A stretch of DNA of 64,000 nt from Nephrocerus scutellatus (GCA_947095585.1 OX352763.1:20013462-20077461), one strand, 5' to 3'; positions 47,641 through 59,275 are shown, counted from the stretch's first letter. Notes: a model not told the origin generated them from the sequence alone. Numbers and translations: made by a program.

Positions 47641-50043
47641 TCAGCGCACGCATTCTTTCGGCGTACTGAAGCTAATGAATCATTTAGAGAGTATGTGGTA
47701 GGGAATTTATCCACAGCTTGACGGATGGCTTGATCAGATACACGATGATGTACGCCATAAAAATCACGAAGTTGTCTATAAGTTACGCGAATCGTCGATT
47801 GAATTTCATAGTAAATATGGATAATTTGGTAGCATTATTCATGCATGAGTCTATTCATAGTCATTTGCCAGAGTATACTAATCATAAATATCAAAAGCAA
47901 GCACAGTATATAAGCTCGTTTGAGAGTAAACCCATCAGTAAGGTTCTATCTAAGCCAATAGACACCCATTATAACGCGCAACCCTATGTCGAGCATATAA
48001 TTGTAACAACTACACTAGTATATATATAATATACACTAGTGCACCAAAGCTAATACCCTACCCGCATTTGAGTAGTAAGCCACAACCACTACGTAGGTCA
48101 TACCCAGAACGATATAGGTCCATCAACCAATAGTTGCCACAGGCTCGGTTAACTTCAAGTGGTTCACGTCTGAGGATAATCCAACTTCCCTTAGTGACCT
48201 TGGCATGAATGACCTCAGTTTGTTCGGTATGTGTGTCTAGACAGAGACACAGCAGACCCTGGCATCACATCCGCCAGGAACCGTGAACCAAATCATTTGC
48301 CACTAAGATTGTGACTAGCCATCCTAGGTTTTTTCACAATCGAACTGTAAGTTGTGTGATTGGACTACTAAATACAAAGACAATTGCCATCTAGACATTT
48401 TAAGTACTAGTAGTCTTGCGATGTGTGAAAGTATCCTACCTATTGAACGAATAATATACAACAGCCCCATGACGGGACCACTGGATACAGAAGACATTTT
48501 AAGGACTTACTGTCGTCCATTGGATTTATACGAAAATGACAATCGAGACAATGTTGTTATCCAATGCTAGGCGCTATCATTGTATAACAACATTGACCAC
48601 TGTATTAAAAAAAAACCTTTTTCTCCCGGATGGATGGTTTGACATTCTCAGCAGTATAGCAGCCCCTTGCACATTTCAATTAAATTTTTAATTTGTTGCC
48701 ACCAACCACGAGAACATCATTAAATGGCCAGTGCCAGGCGCAAGCGGTCACTCAAAATCCACGAAAACAAGAACTTTTGTCACGCAATCACAGAAGGTGG
48801 GACACTATACACGTAGGGGTAGGTACGAGTACATATCAATTTGCGATGTGGTGTCCAACCAACTTGCCCAAATCAAATTCAATTTGCCACAGACACTCTG
48901 TGCGTCGCGCCGATGCGACACTTTTCCCCCCTGAAAATCTGCTGAATTTAGCAGAAATTCTGCTGCTGGAAGCACAAACATTGGCTCTGGCAACAACTAT
49001 AATGTATGGGGCTGGCGGTACGGTTCATGCCACGATTTTCAATACAGCATGAGTGTTGGATGCTCTTGTGGAGGACCACAACTTCAGATTAAAAATTGGA
49101 GTGAAATTGTCTCATGTTTTGTGCACACGAACACGCACGCACATTGTTTTTGTCAATTCAATTGGTAAAACAGCTCGAAGGGATATAAATGTTTACCACG
49201 CTTTAAGAGTTAAATAGTCACAATAGCCGTACTAACTAGTAAGAGAAGCTCTCACCTCCGGCTCCCAAAATCATGAAGTTAACTTCTGCCAAAATTTAGT
49301 GAACAATTGTAAGACACTCACACGGAGTGTGTTTGCTTGGAACCATCACTGGAGTTTCAGCAGTCCGATATTTAACGTTTCTTGCACAGAGAGCTCCCGC
49401 GTGAAACTCGATGAGATTTATCAGCATCAGTTCGAGTGATTTAATGGGAATTACGTCAAGATGAGACGTAGCGTAGTGTGCGTTAAGCTTGTTCGATGCT
49501 TTTTTTCGCACGATTTTGTAAAGAAACCCATCCGATGATGATACAGAAACAGTGACGTGCTGCAATAACGAACCCCTCGCCATGATGAAATGATGACAAC
49601 TTTTTGTTTTACGTCCGTTCGCGCTGTCTTGTTAAGAAGATTAATTGACACGACACGATGATAAGTATCCATCTACGAAATTTAATCACTCGTTGGCAGG
49701 AGTTTTTTTCTTAATTTGTTTTGTTACAAGAGTAGAACTGTGCGTATAAGCGAACGATAACGTATCAGCAATGTGGCTATTGCTTTTTACCGGCGAATTT
49801 GAAATTTTTATTCTTTTTTTCAGTTTATTTACTGTAAATCAGCCGAAAATAGTATATTTTTTTTTAAATAATTCAACAAAATATTTGTGAATGGAAAATA
49901 AATAAATAAATTAAGAAACTATGTTCAAAATGAACAGAAAATAGCTGTATGCTGGAAAATTAAAAACTTCAAAACTTTAATTCAATATCAAAAGAAAAAA
50001 AATCGATTTAAGAATAGTACGCGCCACACGTGTCACATATTAC
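47641..50043. other. Non-coding stretch without recognised gene
   Basis: The DD41D remnant may extend to about 47720. Frames at 48352-49052 and 49296-49672 have no recognisable domain. Notable only for the palindrome at 48013. Confidence 0.5.
48013..48041. repeat. AT-core palindrome
   Basis: CACTAGT (48013-48019) and ACTAGTG (48035-48041) flank an alternating TA core, making a near-palindrome of 29 bp; TACACTAGT is also directly repeated. Confidence 0.6.
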
Positions 50044-51950
50044 GCCATCGGAAGCCAGCGGTGTCCGGTCCTCCCCCCAAAAAAATCTCTCCACCGGTCT
50101 CGATATCGAGCCGATGTCATACAGTTTGGCATCCCTAAACTCTGGGCGTCCTGATCTATGCCATCCTTCCAGCGTAGGCTTGGCCGGCCTCGCAGTCGTG
50201 TTCCATAAATCCTACCGCAAAGGACTTTCCGAGCAGGATCATCTTCGCTCATGCGAGTTAGATGTGCTGGCCACCGGAGCCTACCGAGCTTAATTCTCTT
50301 CACGATGTCGACATCGCGGTAACGCTCGTAGACCTAATCATTATAGGTAGAGTCTTCTAAATCCTCCTGCCTCACACAAGGGGCCAAAAATTCTCCATAA
50401 GACTTTTCTCGGGTAAGTGGTCAGAATGCTTTTTGATAAGCATACAAGTTTCGGATACATATGTAAGTACTGGTATGACCATTGTCTTATATTCCAACAG
50501 CGTGGATGTTATGGTTAAGTTTCTAGATTTAAAGAGTCTTGACAGACTATAGTAGGCTTCGTTGACTTTAAGCAACCGTGCGCGTATTTCTGGTTCCATG
50601 CTGTTATCGGCTGCTACAGTTGACCCGAGATAGTTAAAGGATTGCGCAGCACTGGGATTGATTTCAGTGGGTCTACCGATGAACCCCATGTCTAATATCT
50701 TTTCGATATTATTTGATCTATCTTCTCTAAGCGTAGCGGTTATAACTTCAAATTCGCGCTCCACTATTTGAATTGAGGGATCAATGTTAGATCTTCTACT
50801 CGCAGACGTGGCCAACATGTACTTTGTTTTGCTCTCATTTATGTGCGGCCCTTATTTCGTGCCACCTGCTCGATCTGGATGAAAGCTTCCTGTGCAGATC
50901 TTCGGTTTCTAACCACGATATCAATATCGTCTGCGTAAGCCAGTATCTGAATGGACTTATACAGGATTGTTCCTCTCGCCGTTACGTCAGAGTCTCGCAT
51001 CATTTTCTCCAACGCCAGGTTGCAGAGGACGCAGTCCAGTCATTCCCCTTGTCGGAGCCCGTTATAGATGTTGAATGTGCTTGATAGTGATCCGCATATT
51101 TTTACTTGGCTTATAACAAAGTTGTGGCAGTTTATTCCGGATGCCGAATTCTCTCATGGCTTTATAAAGTTCTACTCTGGCTATGCTATCATAGGCGGCT
51201 TTCAAGTCTATAAAGAGATCAAGAGATTATCACCTAGCTAAGGGTGTAAATGTGAGTAGTTGTTGATTTGCCTGGGATGAAACTATCATGGACCAATGCT
51301 GACTTTCGCTTATGGGACTATTCTGTCTTCAAGGATAGAGGAGAAAATCTTATACGCGGTACTCAACAACGATATACCACGATAATTGATGCCTTTCCAT
51401 ATATAAGGGGTACAGGATGTCCCTTCTCCAGTCTTCTGGCATTGCTTCTTCCTCCCATATTTGCACCATTTGTTCATGAATTGCTTGGTGTATTGAGGGA
51501 TTTCCAGTTTTAATCAGCTCCGCTGAGATATCATCTGATCCCGGGGCCTTATTATTTTTGAGCCGATTTATTGCTCTGCTAACTTCGTCTATGCTTGGTG
51601 GCTTTTGAGATCGGCGATTTGATTACCCTCTTTTTCTTTGCAGTATGTGCAACGCGATGTATATTGCGTCATACCGCGGACTCTTTGGTAGAACTTCCGC
51701 GTCTAGTGCGATCCTTGCTCTATGTACTGTTCTAGTTCTAGGACGAGATTCTTCTCCCAGTCTGCTTTCTTTTGCCGGTGAACTCTGAGCTCTTTATATT
51801 CATCGTCTTGTTTCCGAATTCTATGAGATTGTTGCATTACTCGGTACGCAACATTCTGACATTCAGTCGATAGCTTACATTAGTCAACGAACCAGTATTT
51901 CCGACCTCTACGACTACTGCCTAAGATGGGTTTTAAGAACACAAGTTTTG
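50044..51950 (-). mobile_element. RTE-like LINE copy, longest in window, with RT and an extra in-frame block
   Basis: From high to low coordinates on the minus strand: pre-RT linker (KADWEKNLVLELEQY region, 51700-51790), SIDEVSRAI and RLKNNKAPGSDDISAELIKTG (51500-51600), MVQIWEEEAMPEDWRRD (51420-51480), LALEKMMRDSDVTARGTILYKSIQILAYADDIDIVV (50920-51030, catalytic box intact), and post-RT VLTYVSETCMLIKKHSD (50420-50480). The C-terminal domain (50040-50303) follows, with MKRIKLGRLRWPAHLTRMSEDDPARKVLCG and LRGRPSLRWKDGIDQDAQSL. Several frameshifts break the polyprotein. Compared with other copies, 99 nt at 50646-50744 replace 3 nt. The 5' endonuclease is missing. Confidence 0.85.
50646..50744 (-). 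other. Copy-specific in-frame insertion inside the RTE-like post-RT region
   Basis: In copies at 6480, 28470, 30960 and 43700 the EFEVVQSFNYLG motif is continuous. Here EREFEV and AQSFNYLG are separated by 32 extra codons containing EDRSNNIEKILDMGFIGRP. The frame stays open. Source unknown. Confidence 0.75.
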
Positions 51951-53984
51951 GTTTCCAATGTTTTGAAGTAAGCAGCCAAGCTCCCTTTCCCTATATTTTT
52001 TGCATCCAAAATAATCTATTAATTACATAACAAATTGTATCGTTTATGATAAATGGACAAAGAGGAATTACACCGCCGCGTAATTACAGCTGATTTCCAT
52101 GTGCGCCCAGAAGGCCAACAATAAAGTTTAATACCGTAAATTACACCAGACACTAGGCTTCGATTGTACCTAACTGTGTCTTGAATATAGTCCCCCCATC
52201 AAATCGACACTTGGAACATTTAACCGTCACTTTGGTGGGTCGCCTTGGTCGTAAGAAACTAATTCCGCGCTGCACAGAAATGCCATCCGCGATGAAATTC
52301 ATTTAGCAGTTCAGTGAGACAACCAACCCCCTTTGGGTATAACCCACAAAGACCCCACACATAGAGTAAATAACACATGTTGCAGTCAGTTGGCAGATGC
52401 ACAACAGCAGCAGGATTGTCTCTTTGTGGCATAGACTTGGTCTATAAAAGTGCGCGCTCACATGTAATCAATGTAAACCGCTCGCTGTAATTGACAGGTG
52501 TACGCTTCATGTTCCTTCCTTTAGTCTGCATTTACTACTGAAACAACTAACCACTAGCCACCAGCAGCATCCAGGCATCGGGTAATCAATTCTCTGTTGT
52601 AAGAAATATTTTTATCTTTATCATCATTTGTTGCGCAAAACCATGGCATGGAATAAGTGATGTAGTTGGGGGTACAGAGGGAGATCCCGATGAGGCAGTT
52701 GTATCTGAAGCCTGCCAGACGATCTTACGTCGTGAAATTACCGCTTGGCGGTGCTAAATTTAATATTCAACATCACGATTTTTGTATGTACCGCTTCTTT
52801 TGCGTTTGGGAGCTTGAGAGATCGCCACAAAAACAAACACATACGGCTTACGGCGTGTAATTATACGCGATGTTTCCGCAGCATTGAGTGATGAAGTAAA
52901 AGCAATTTGGAGACAAAAAATCAGGATTGTCAACTTCGTGGTGCATGGCATTAGTGCATTATTATGCTCACCTGTCGGGCAGGCTGTTGTGTGGTCCCGA
53001 TAACACTTTCCCTCCTAACGAATTTCTCCAGCGAATAATCTTAACGGTGAAGCGTCGTGACTTTCACATCACCAAACCGCAATTAACCACAAAATTCCAA
53101 AACAAAATCTTTCCCTTCTTCTCCAAATATAATAATAATTATTCCGCCCGGTTAGGCGCTGCAAAACGGTGAAACGGTTTGCGCACAAATTTACGAATCT
53201 AAATTCAAATGAATGTTGTCCGCCCACTGCGCCAACTTTGCCAACTGAAAATACTATACAATGCGCCTCCCGTCTGTCTGTCACTCGATCTGCCTAAGAC
53301 GTCTGTTAGCGCTAAAGAAATCCGTATAGAATCCGTGGAAGCATTCCCACACCCAGTTCGGTGGTGAATGAAGGGCACTCCGAGATGGACCACGCCCTGA
53401 TGGTGTGTAGTGCAGTTGTTGTTGCTTGTCGTTCGCCTTGACGGTGAATGTTAATAGAAATTTAAATATTTCATTTGTTGTTATAGTTGTTGGTGTTTTG
53501 TTATTGTTAGGAAGCCATTCAAGCCGGATGATGCGACAGCAACACAAGGCAACCAAGGTAAGGCACAACTCTTCATCTTCGCCATCATCCTCGCGCGTCA
53601 GATGAATTTATTATTTATTTAATTTTTCCTCGCTCGTGCGAAATAATTTATGAATTTGAATTTAAAATGAATATCTTCCTGCTATCCGCTGGGACGAGGG
53701 AGCGTTAGATACCTAAATGAAATGCAAATAGCCAAGGATGAAGAAATAAAGTAATAATTGCTGTTGTTGTTGTTGTTTTCGTGTTTTATTCAAGCATAGA
53801 GGTGCGCTCGTTAACACTTTTTTGTCGTTTGCAATTTGCTTACAATTAAGATTTCAGATTCAGTCCCAAGAAGAGGTTGTTGTTGGTTTTTACTCAATTG
53901 CGAGAGGTTTTGGAAGCGCACGTAGTGGGTGTCGTGAATGAAGTAGTTTAGTCCGTTGGAATATTGGGCGGAAGGATCGCAGAA
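51951..53984. other. Apparently single-copy non-coding stretch
   Basis: No recognised gene. TATAAAAG at 52443-52450 resembles a TATA box, but no coding region follows. A TTG run lies at 53761-53777. Short frames show no known domain. Confidence 0.5.
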
Positions 53985-54215
53985 AAAACACCAAAAAGCT
54001 TTTTCACGGTTCCACCTGTCTCGAATGTTTAACAAACGTCCTAGAGTAATAATAGCTACAGAAATCTTCACAATTTGCTTTTTGTTGTATGGCTTTAAAA
54101 TGTAGGTTCCCACCAATTGTGTGCAAAGGTATAGAACGCAAAACATGGTTTGTCGCAAAAGGATAGGCTCTGTACCACAACAGTCTGTTACGCCAAATAG
54201 TAATACTACTATTAC
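53985..54215 (+). mobile_element. tRNA-derived SINE body, diverged copy
   Basis: Shares TTTTTCACGGT, CGAATGTTTAACAAACGT, AGAGTAATAA and GTCTGTTACGCC with the SINE at 28039-28322 in the same order, ending in a decayed TAATACTACTATTA tail. The tRNA head with A and B boxes is not recognisable. The minus-strand frame 53811-54314 is produced by this repeat and is not a gene. Confidence 0.75.
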
Positions 54216-54217
54216 CA

Positions 54218-54500
54218 GCTGATTGCCCGGCGTTGTACTCTTGACACTAACATAGCTGCCGCCACTCCCCTCCTTTCTACTGACCACAACCCCATAGCGG
54301 TGACTTACCAGCACTATTCTTCTCAGCCACTCCGAAAACTATAGATTCGACACTAATATCGGTAACCCACAAACCATCGACCAACCCCAACCAACTTCAG
54401 GTGGGAAAAATATGGTTACCAAGTTTGTTTGAAATTGTTCAATGCGTTCTAGAGTTAGGCAGAAACAAACAAATAAATTCTCCATTTTATATACGAGAAT
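54218..54500 (+). repeat. Dispersed retroelement 3' module, second copy
   Basis: Starts ACCAGCTGATTGCCCGGCGTTG and ends with ATGGTTACCAAGTTTG, AATGCGTTCTAGAGTTA, AAACAAACAAATAAA and TTTTATATACGAG. Same design as 17822-18213. It follows the SINE directly, and an ATT run follows it. Confidence 0.5.
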
Positions 54501-54505
54501 ATAGA

Positions 54506-54507
<2 letters not shown>

Positions 54508-54543
<36 letters not shown>

Positions 54544-54556
54544 TTTATTATTATTG
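54508..54556. repeat. ATT trinucleotide microsatellite
   Basis: About ten ATT units, a short interruption, then three more. Confidence 0.9.
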
Positions 54557-54785
54557 GAATCGCCCGTGTTTTTACAAAAAAAAAAAAGACGGAGGAGAAG
54601 CACCCTTACAAAATGGGAATCTGCTTCTCAATTGTATTCAGACAGCTAAAGAGTTTTTGTTGCAAAGTGCCAGGTAATTGTGATGGGGTTAAGTGAATTG
54701 ATTGTTCACTAGAATTCCCTGCAATACCTATAATAAAAAATTTCAAAATATAAATGATGATTTTTTTATCACCTGCCTAATGATA

Positions 54786-55165
54786 TAAATCTGATCAGTT
54801 GTTAATTGGCCTGGGATGAAGCCATACTGGTATGATGACTTTAGTTTATGGGGCTATCCAGTCTTAGAGGATATAGGAGAAAGTCTTATATGTGGGACTC
54901 AATATTTACATTTTTTTATGTATGGGACACAGGATGCCTCTTCGCCAGTCTTCTGCAATCGCTTCTTCCTTCCATACTTGCACTAATAGTTCACGAATTG
55001 CTTGGCGTATTGCGGGCTTCCTGATTAAATCAGCCCCGCTGCGATACCACCTGATCCCGGGGCATTATTATTTTTGAGCCGACATATCGCTCTGCTAACT
55101 TCGTCTATGCTTGGTGGCGGCAGCATAGTGTGGTCTTTGGTCATCAGTGGAGCCTCCAGAATCAG
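54786..55165 (-). mobile_element. RTE-like LINE fragment around the RT entry
   Basis: The minus-strand frame 55025-55249 ends with LEAPLMTKDHTMLPPPSIDEVSRAICRLKNNNAPGSGGIAAGLI, the block preceding the RT in the RTE-like family (compare 51500-51600). Below it are sequences matching MVQIWEEEAMPEDWRR and the FILEDRIVP-like region. It stops near 54786, inside the RT fingers. Truncated at both ends. Confidence 0.8.
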
Positions 55166-55407
55166 AAAAAATGCTCTCCTGGAAGAATAGATTATTTTTA
55201 GTTTTTTCCATTTTTTGTGGGTAACTATGCCTTTTGGGTAAATGAACACCTAAATACAGACGGAAGGTTAAAAAAGGATGCAGGCCAGTGTACCGGAGAC
55301 CATTAAACAAAGATTGTGATAAGACATGGTTGGTATCTTTCTGGAGCATGGATTTTTTAATAAAGCTACTTCTCATATTAACTTAAAATGATTCACCTTA
55401 ATTAATA

Positions 55408-55429
55408 ACGGGTGTTTTTTTAGGAGGTT
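55408..55429 (+). repeat. Left terminal inverted repeat
   Basis: Starts ACGGGTGTTTTTTTAGGAGG; pairs with 56690-56711 with one mismatch at position 16. Confidence 0.9.
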
Positions 55430-55519
55430 TGTTTTTCCGATAAATGTCGTTTTATTTTATGATAGTTGTTTTGACAGCTCAAAGTGGAATTTCTACTCAG
55501 TATTGTTTGGCAAATCATT

Positions 55520-56605
55520 ATGAATAGGTTAACTCCAGAACAACGTTTTCAAATCGTGGAAATTTATTTTCAAAATCAGTGTTCAATTAAAAATGTTTAT
55601 AGAGCACTTCGTGAATTTTATGGTGCACATAATCGTCCGTCAGAGACCACCATAAAGAACGTAATTACCAAATTTCGGTCTACATTCACTCTTTTGGATG
55701 CCAAGCCACCGACAAGAATGAGAAGAGTTCGTACAGAAGAAAATATTGCTGTCGTTGAGGCCAGTGTCGAAGAAAACGACAATTTATCGATTCGTCGTCG
55801 TGCTCAGCAAATTGGACTTTGTCCATCGACTTTATGGAAAATTTTACGTAAAGATTTGGGTTTGGTGCCATACAAAATTCAATTGGTGCAAGAATTAAAG
55901 CCACACGACCATCGTTTGCGCCGTGAATTCAGTGATTGGTCGTTAAATCAATTGAACGAAGATCCATTTTTTTACCGTAAAATTCTCTTCAGTGATGAGG
56001 CGCATTTTTTGTTAAATGGATACGTCAACAAACAAAATTGTCGCATTTGGAGCAAAGATAATCCACACGCCGTTCAAGAATTACCAATGCATCCTGATAA
56101 ATGTACTGTTTGGTGCGGTCTATGGGCTGGTGGGATCATCGGTCCATATTTCTTTAAAAATGAGGAAGGACGACGCGTTACCGTGAATGGAAATCGATAC
56201 AGAACCATGTTAAATGAGTTTTTGTTGTCAAATCTTGAAGATATGGATATGGATGAAATGTGGTTTCAACAAGATGGTGCCACTTGCCATACAGCACGTG
56301 AAACAATCGACTTATTGAAAGAAACTTTCAACGACAACATTATTTCGAGAAATGGTCCGGTGAATTGGCCTCCGCGTTCGTGCGATTTGACGCCACTCGA
56401 TTACTTTTTGTGGGGATACGTGAAGTCATTGGTTTATGTGGATAAACCTCAATCGATTGACGCTTTGGAAACCAATATTCAACGTGTCATTGCTGACATA
56501 CGCCCTCAAATGCTTGAAAAAGTGCTGGAAAATTGGACCTCCAGAATGACATTTGTGAAAAATAGTCGTGGTAGCCATATGCCAGAAATTGTGTTTAAAT
56601 GTTAA
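55520..56605 (+). CDS. DD41D mariner-family transposase, intact
   Basis: A 361-residue protein from the ATG at 55520 (MNRLTPEQRFQIVEIY). An in-frame ATG at 55484 would add 12 residues, but the later start begins at the conserved TPEQR-type N-terminus and is preferred. Residues about 1-115 look like paired helix-turn-helix DNA-binding motifs that recognise the inverted repeats (QNQCSIKNVYRALREFYG; LSIRRRAQQIGLCPSTLWKIL). The catalytic domain has D159 in ILFSDEAHF, D252 in WFQQDGATCH and D294 in CDLTPLDYFLWGYVKS, with 92 and 41 residues between them, giving a DD41D triad. Such enzymes excise and insert DNA by cut-and-paste at TA, acting in the nucleus. Length is typical of mariner transposases. 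All three catalytic residues are present; activity itself is inferred. Confidence 0.95.
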   Translation: MNRLTPEQRFQIVEIYFQNQCSIKNVYRALREFYGAHNRPSETTIKNVITKFRSTFTLLDAKPPTRMRRVRTEENIAVVEASVEENDNLSIRRRAQQIGLCPSTLWKILRKDLGLVPYKIQLVQELKPHDHRLRREFSDWSLNQLNEDPFFYRKILFSDEAHFLLNGYVNKQNCRIWSKDNPHAVQELPMHPDKCTVWCGLWAGGIIGPYFFKNEEGRRVTVNGNRYRTMLNEFLLSNLEDMDMDEMWFQQDGATCHTARETIDLLKETFNDNIISRNGPVNWPPRSCDLTPLDYFLWGYVKSLVYVDKPQSIDALETNIQRVIADIRPQMLEKVLENWTSRMTFVKNSRGSHMPEIVFKC

Positions 56606-56689
56606 ATGCCAAAAAATTATCTACCAAATAAAAAAAAATTTTGGTCATTTCATAATTTTATATGTGTTTTATTCAAAAAAAAAATCGGC

Positions 56690-56711
56690 AACCTCTTAAA
56701 AAAACACCCGT
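56690..56711 (-). repeat. Right terminal inverted repeat
   Basis: Reverse complement starts ACGGGTGTTTTTTTAAGAGG; TA follows directly at 56712. Confidence 0.9.
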
Positions 56712-56713
56712 TA

Positions 56714-57190
56714 TGTACCCATTACCTTTCTCAAATAAGAAAATTATGCGTGAAGTTAACTGCGTATCGTTTGACGATAAAGTTGATTCCCACGTACTTA
56801 GTCTCTAATTTGGTGTTTATTGTCGTGTTTTCCGAAAGGGTGATTTTTAGGCTCTGCACCGGCTTGCGAAATTTCTTATCCATGGTTGCTGGTACTCGGA
56901 AGCAGATGAGTTCCACTTTGTTGATATTGATCTTTAGTCTCCACTTCAGGTAGTGTTCTCCACTCTTTGGGCAGCTATATCAAGAGAGCACGAAACGGCA
57001 TACGTGATGGTGTCATCCCCGAAAAGCATGGTCCTTGTTTCGGCTATATTGGCGGGTTGGTCCGCCGTGAAAATGCTAAACAGGACTGTCCAATTCTGGA
57101 ACCTTGAGGAACTCCTGCTTTAATCATTTTCCTTGTCGTTGGACTGCCGTACATCTGTACAAAAAAGACCCTGTTAAAAAGAAAATTTTT
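56714..57190 (-). mobile_element. Jockey-like LINE RT fragment
   Basis: Minus-strand frames read WTVLFSIFTADQPANIAETRTMLFGDDTITYAVSC (57010-57100), corresponding to the GPxLYxIYTADxP and FADD blocks of Jockey-type RT, with FADD changed to FGDD. LDIAAQRVENT follows, then the frame 56731-56916 with MELICFRVPATMDKK and TKYVGINF, corresponding to the KTELIxF and YLG blocks after the catalytic box. Upstream fingers and the C-terminal part are missing. The mariner insertion abuts its lower edge. Confidence 0.75.
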
Positions 57191-57439
57191 GAGTTTGCAC
57201 TCATAATCAAATAACAGACATTTCGAAGTCTACCGGTGTGCTAGCGCTGTTTTCTTCACTTAACCCCTCTACAGGATTACTTGGAGAAGTGGTGTCTTCC
57301 AAAAAATCTGGAAGATGCGTTGGTGGTAAAGCTCCTTTCAAAATGGCAGGCAAAGGGTTCGACTTTTTCTGCAGCGCTAGATGCTGTTTGATCTTCAATG
57401 GTGATAACCTCTGGAATGGAAAATACGCTTTCTGACAAG
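57191..57439. other. Unassigned stretch between two LINE fragments
   Basis: Several overlapping frames on both strands (57207-57534) with no recognisable domain. It may belong to the LINE that starts at 57440. Confidence 0.35.
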
Positions 57440-58010
57440 AGTGTCCACCTTCTTAAAAGCATCAGGGCCTGGTTTGATGTCCTAGAGCCGTTCCCTAGTA
57501 GTTGGAAAAGAACCTTTGTACAGCCTATACCCAAAAAACAATCAATTCTTTCCTAGATCATGGAAATGCTGATCAATTGTCAGCTAATGAAATATCTTGA
57601 AACTAACGAAATCCTTAGTGACCGGCAGTACTGGAGATTTGATTGTATATCTTACCGAACACTGGAGCCGGTCAATTTGATGAAAGCAAAGTTTCAAGAC
57701 ATTTGACAGATTTTGGCATTAAGCTCCTTTGTCTAAAATGGGCGGTTATAGAGTCGATGAAAAACTGCTTCATTGGATTTGAAGCTTTCTCGGAGTGGAA
57801 TGGAATGCAATTAATAAAACGCTGCTTGATTGGTCTGGTAACTACCTTTCTGACCGTTCAATCCAATTGATATTGGGATGGTTTTAAATCCAATGTTCAC
57901 CACATAAACGCTGGTGTTCCTCAAGAGTCTGTTTTGTCTCCGACACCCTTTGTGATTTTCAGTAATTATCTCCTTACTGCTAGTTCTAATCCAACTCATT
58001 TTTTTCTCTG
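57440..58010 (+). mobile_element. Jockey/CR1-like LINE RT fragment
   Basis: Plus-strand frames with shifts read SSWKRTFVQPIPKK (RT entry), NCQLMKYLETNEILSDRQYWRFDC (normally LSDRQYGFR), a degraded AFDRVWH-like block, SDRSIQL, then INAGVPQESVLSPTPF (normally INAGVPQGSVLSPTLF) near 57910 and SSNPTH at the end, where NPIHSFADD would follow. This is the same RT type as the piece at 10255-10540, which starts where this one stops. The PQG glycine is changed and the catalytic box is missing. Confidence 0.7.
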
Positions 58011-59255
58011 ACGTCAGCTTTTTATAAGAGATCGCGCTTTCTGCATGCCGCTCTTAATCGCAAATGCAATTCGAACAACAATACTTTTTTCCAAACACTA
58101 CGTTGAAACTTATTTTGGCTGATAAATCACAAAAACAGACATAAGCTACTTTAACTTTCTAGAACAGATACATACTAACTGATGGCAGTTTCTTGACAAG
58201 ATCGCCGTTCGTACATTCGTTGTTAAATGTTATCCTTAAAATGTGGTCAAGTGAAACAACGTTCTCCTTCAAAGTCGGTGAAGTGAAACGAGATCGATGA
58301 TAAAGATCTTAGAGTCTTTTTAGTAGTACAAGAGACAAGCGCACAGGGATGTACATGTTGTCACAAGTGGTTTAGAAATCGATAACAACTTTTGTAAGTA
58401 TCCTCTATAGACAACATACAAATCATAGAAATAGTTGCCAATATTCTAGAAAGACAAGACAACACAAGAAGGAAGTTTAATTAAAACTTCGAATTCGTCC
58501 TTGGTCATGTCTTAGCGTTCACTTTTGCAGATCTTTTTATCCTTCATCCTTCAGATATTGATAAAACCTGAAACTATTACTAAAAAAAATGTTTAAACGT
58601 AAAAATACGATCCTATGTTTTAAGGTTCAGTTAGACAAGGACCCAAATTGTATTTAAATAAAAATATATTCAAATCACGAACACCTTATAGAATATTTAT
58701 GAAATTTTTTTACCGCTCCTTAAGTGTGTCACTCGGTTGAGCTTCGATGTTGAGTTGATACAAATTTCAATATTTTTGCAATGCGGAATACTTTTTCTTA
58801 CAATTACAAAGGGTAAAATAATAATGTATGCGCCTTCTCTATTATGCCATCTATAGACGTGTATATATATATAGAATATATACTGATTTTCTTTTACAAT
58901 CGTTGTAATTTTATGCGCCCAGGGGTTACCAGTTGTCGTTGGTCCTCTTGCCAGTCGCACACTGCACATCATCCATAGACCTACTTTGCTTGCCTGCCTG
59001 TCCTGGCTTCTTCGCTTCGCTTTCTGAAGGATGAAAAAATTCATTTTATTGTCATCGTGCCAAGAAGTAATAAGGACATCTTTTGCACATCGCGTTCCTT
59101 GTGTAAAATGCTAAAATGAAAAACAATAATAATGATGAAGAAAAAACCGATCCGATCAAATAAGAAAGGGGCAAAAAAAAATCCAACCAAACAGAAGTAG
59201 GTTGAACGAATAAAGAAATTGTCTCCTCTGGTAATGGTTGCCAGCCATTGGCCCT

Positions 59256-59275
59256 ACCTACCTACCTACCTACCT
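59256..59275. repeat. CTAC tetranucleotide microsatellite
   Basis: Five consecutive CTAC units. Confidence 0.85.

Larger units (their letters stand above)
55408..56711 (+). mobile_element. Complete DD41D mariner-like transposon
   Basis: The element is 1304 bp, flanked by TA at 55406-55407 and 56712-56713, as expected for Tc1/mariner target-site duplication. Its termini are inverted repeats beginning ACGGGTGTTTTTTTA; the first 22 bp of the left end match the reverse complement of the right end at 21 of 22 positions. A single transposase reading frame (55520-56605) has no stop or frameshift, and AATAAA follows at 56627. Two decayed relatives elsewhere in the window show the family has a history in this genome. 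Intact structure suggests relatively recent insertion. It lies between an RTE-like fragment and a Jockey-like fragment. Confidence 0.95.

Noticed and set aside
52443..52450. TATAAAAG as a core promoter
   Set aside because: No coding region or element follows; such words are frequent in AT-rich DNA.
53811..54314. 167-codon minus-strand frame, among the longest in the window
   Set aside because: It runs antisense through a SINE copy and a dispersed 3' module, so it is repeat-derived.
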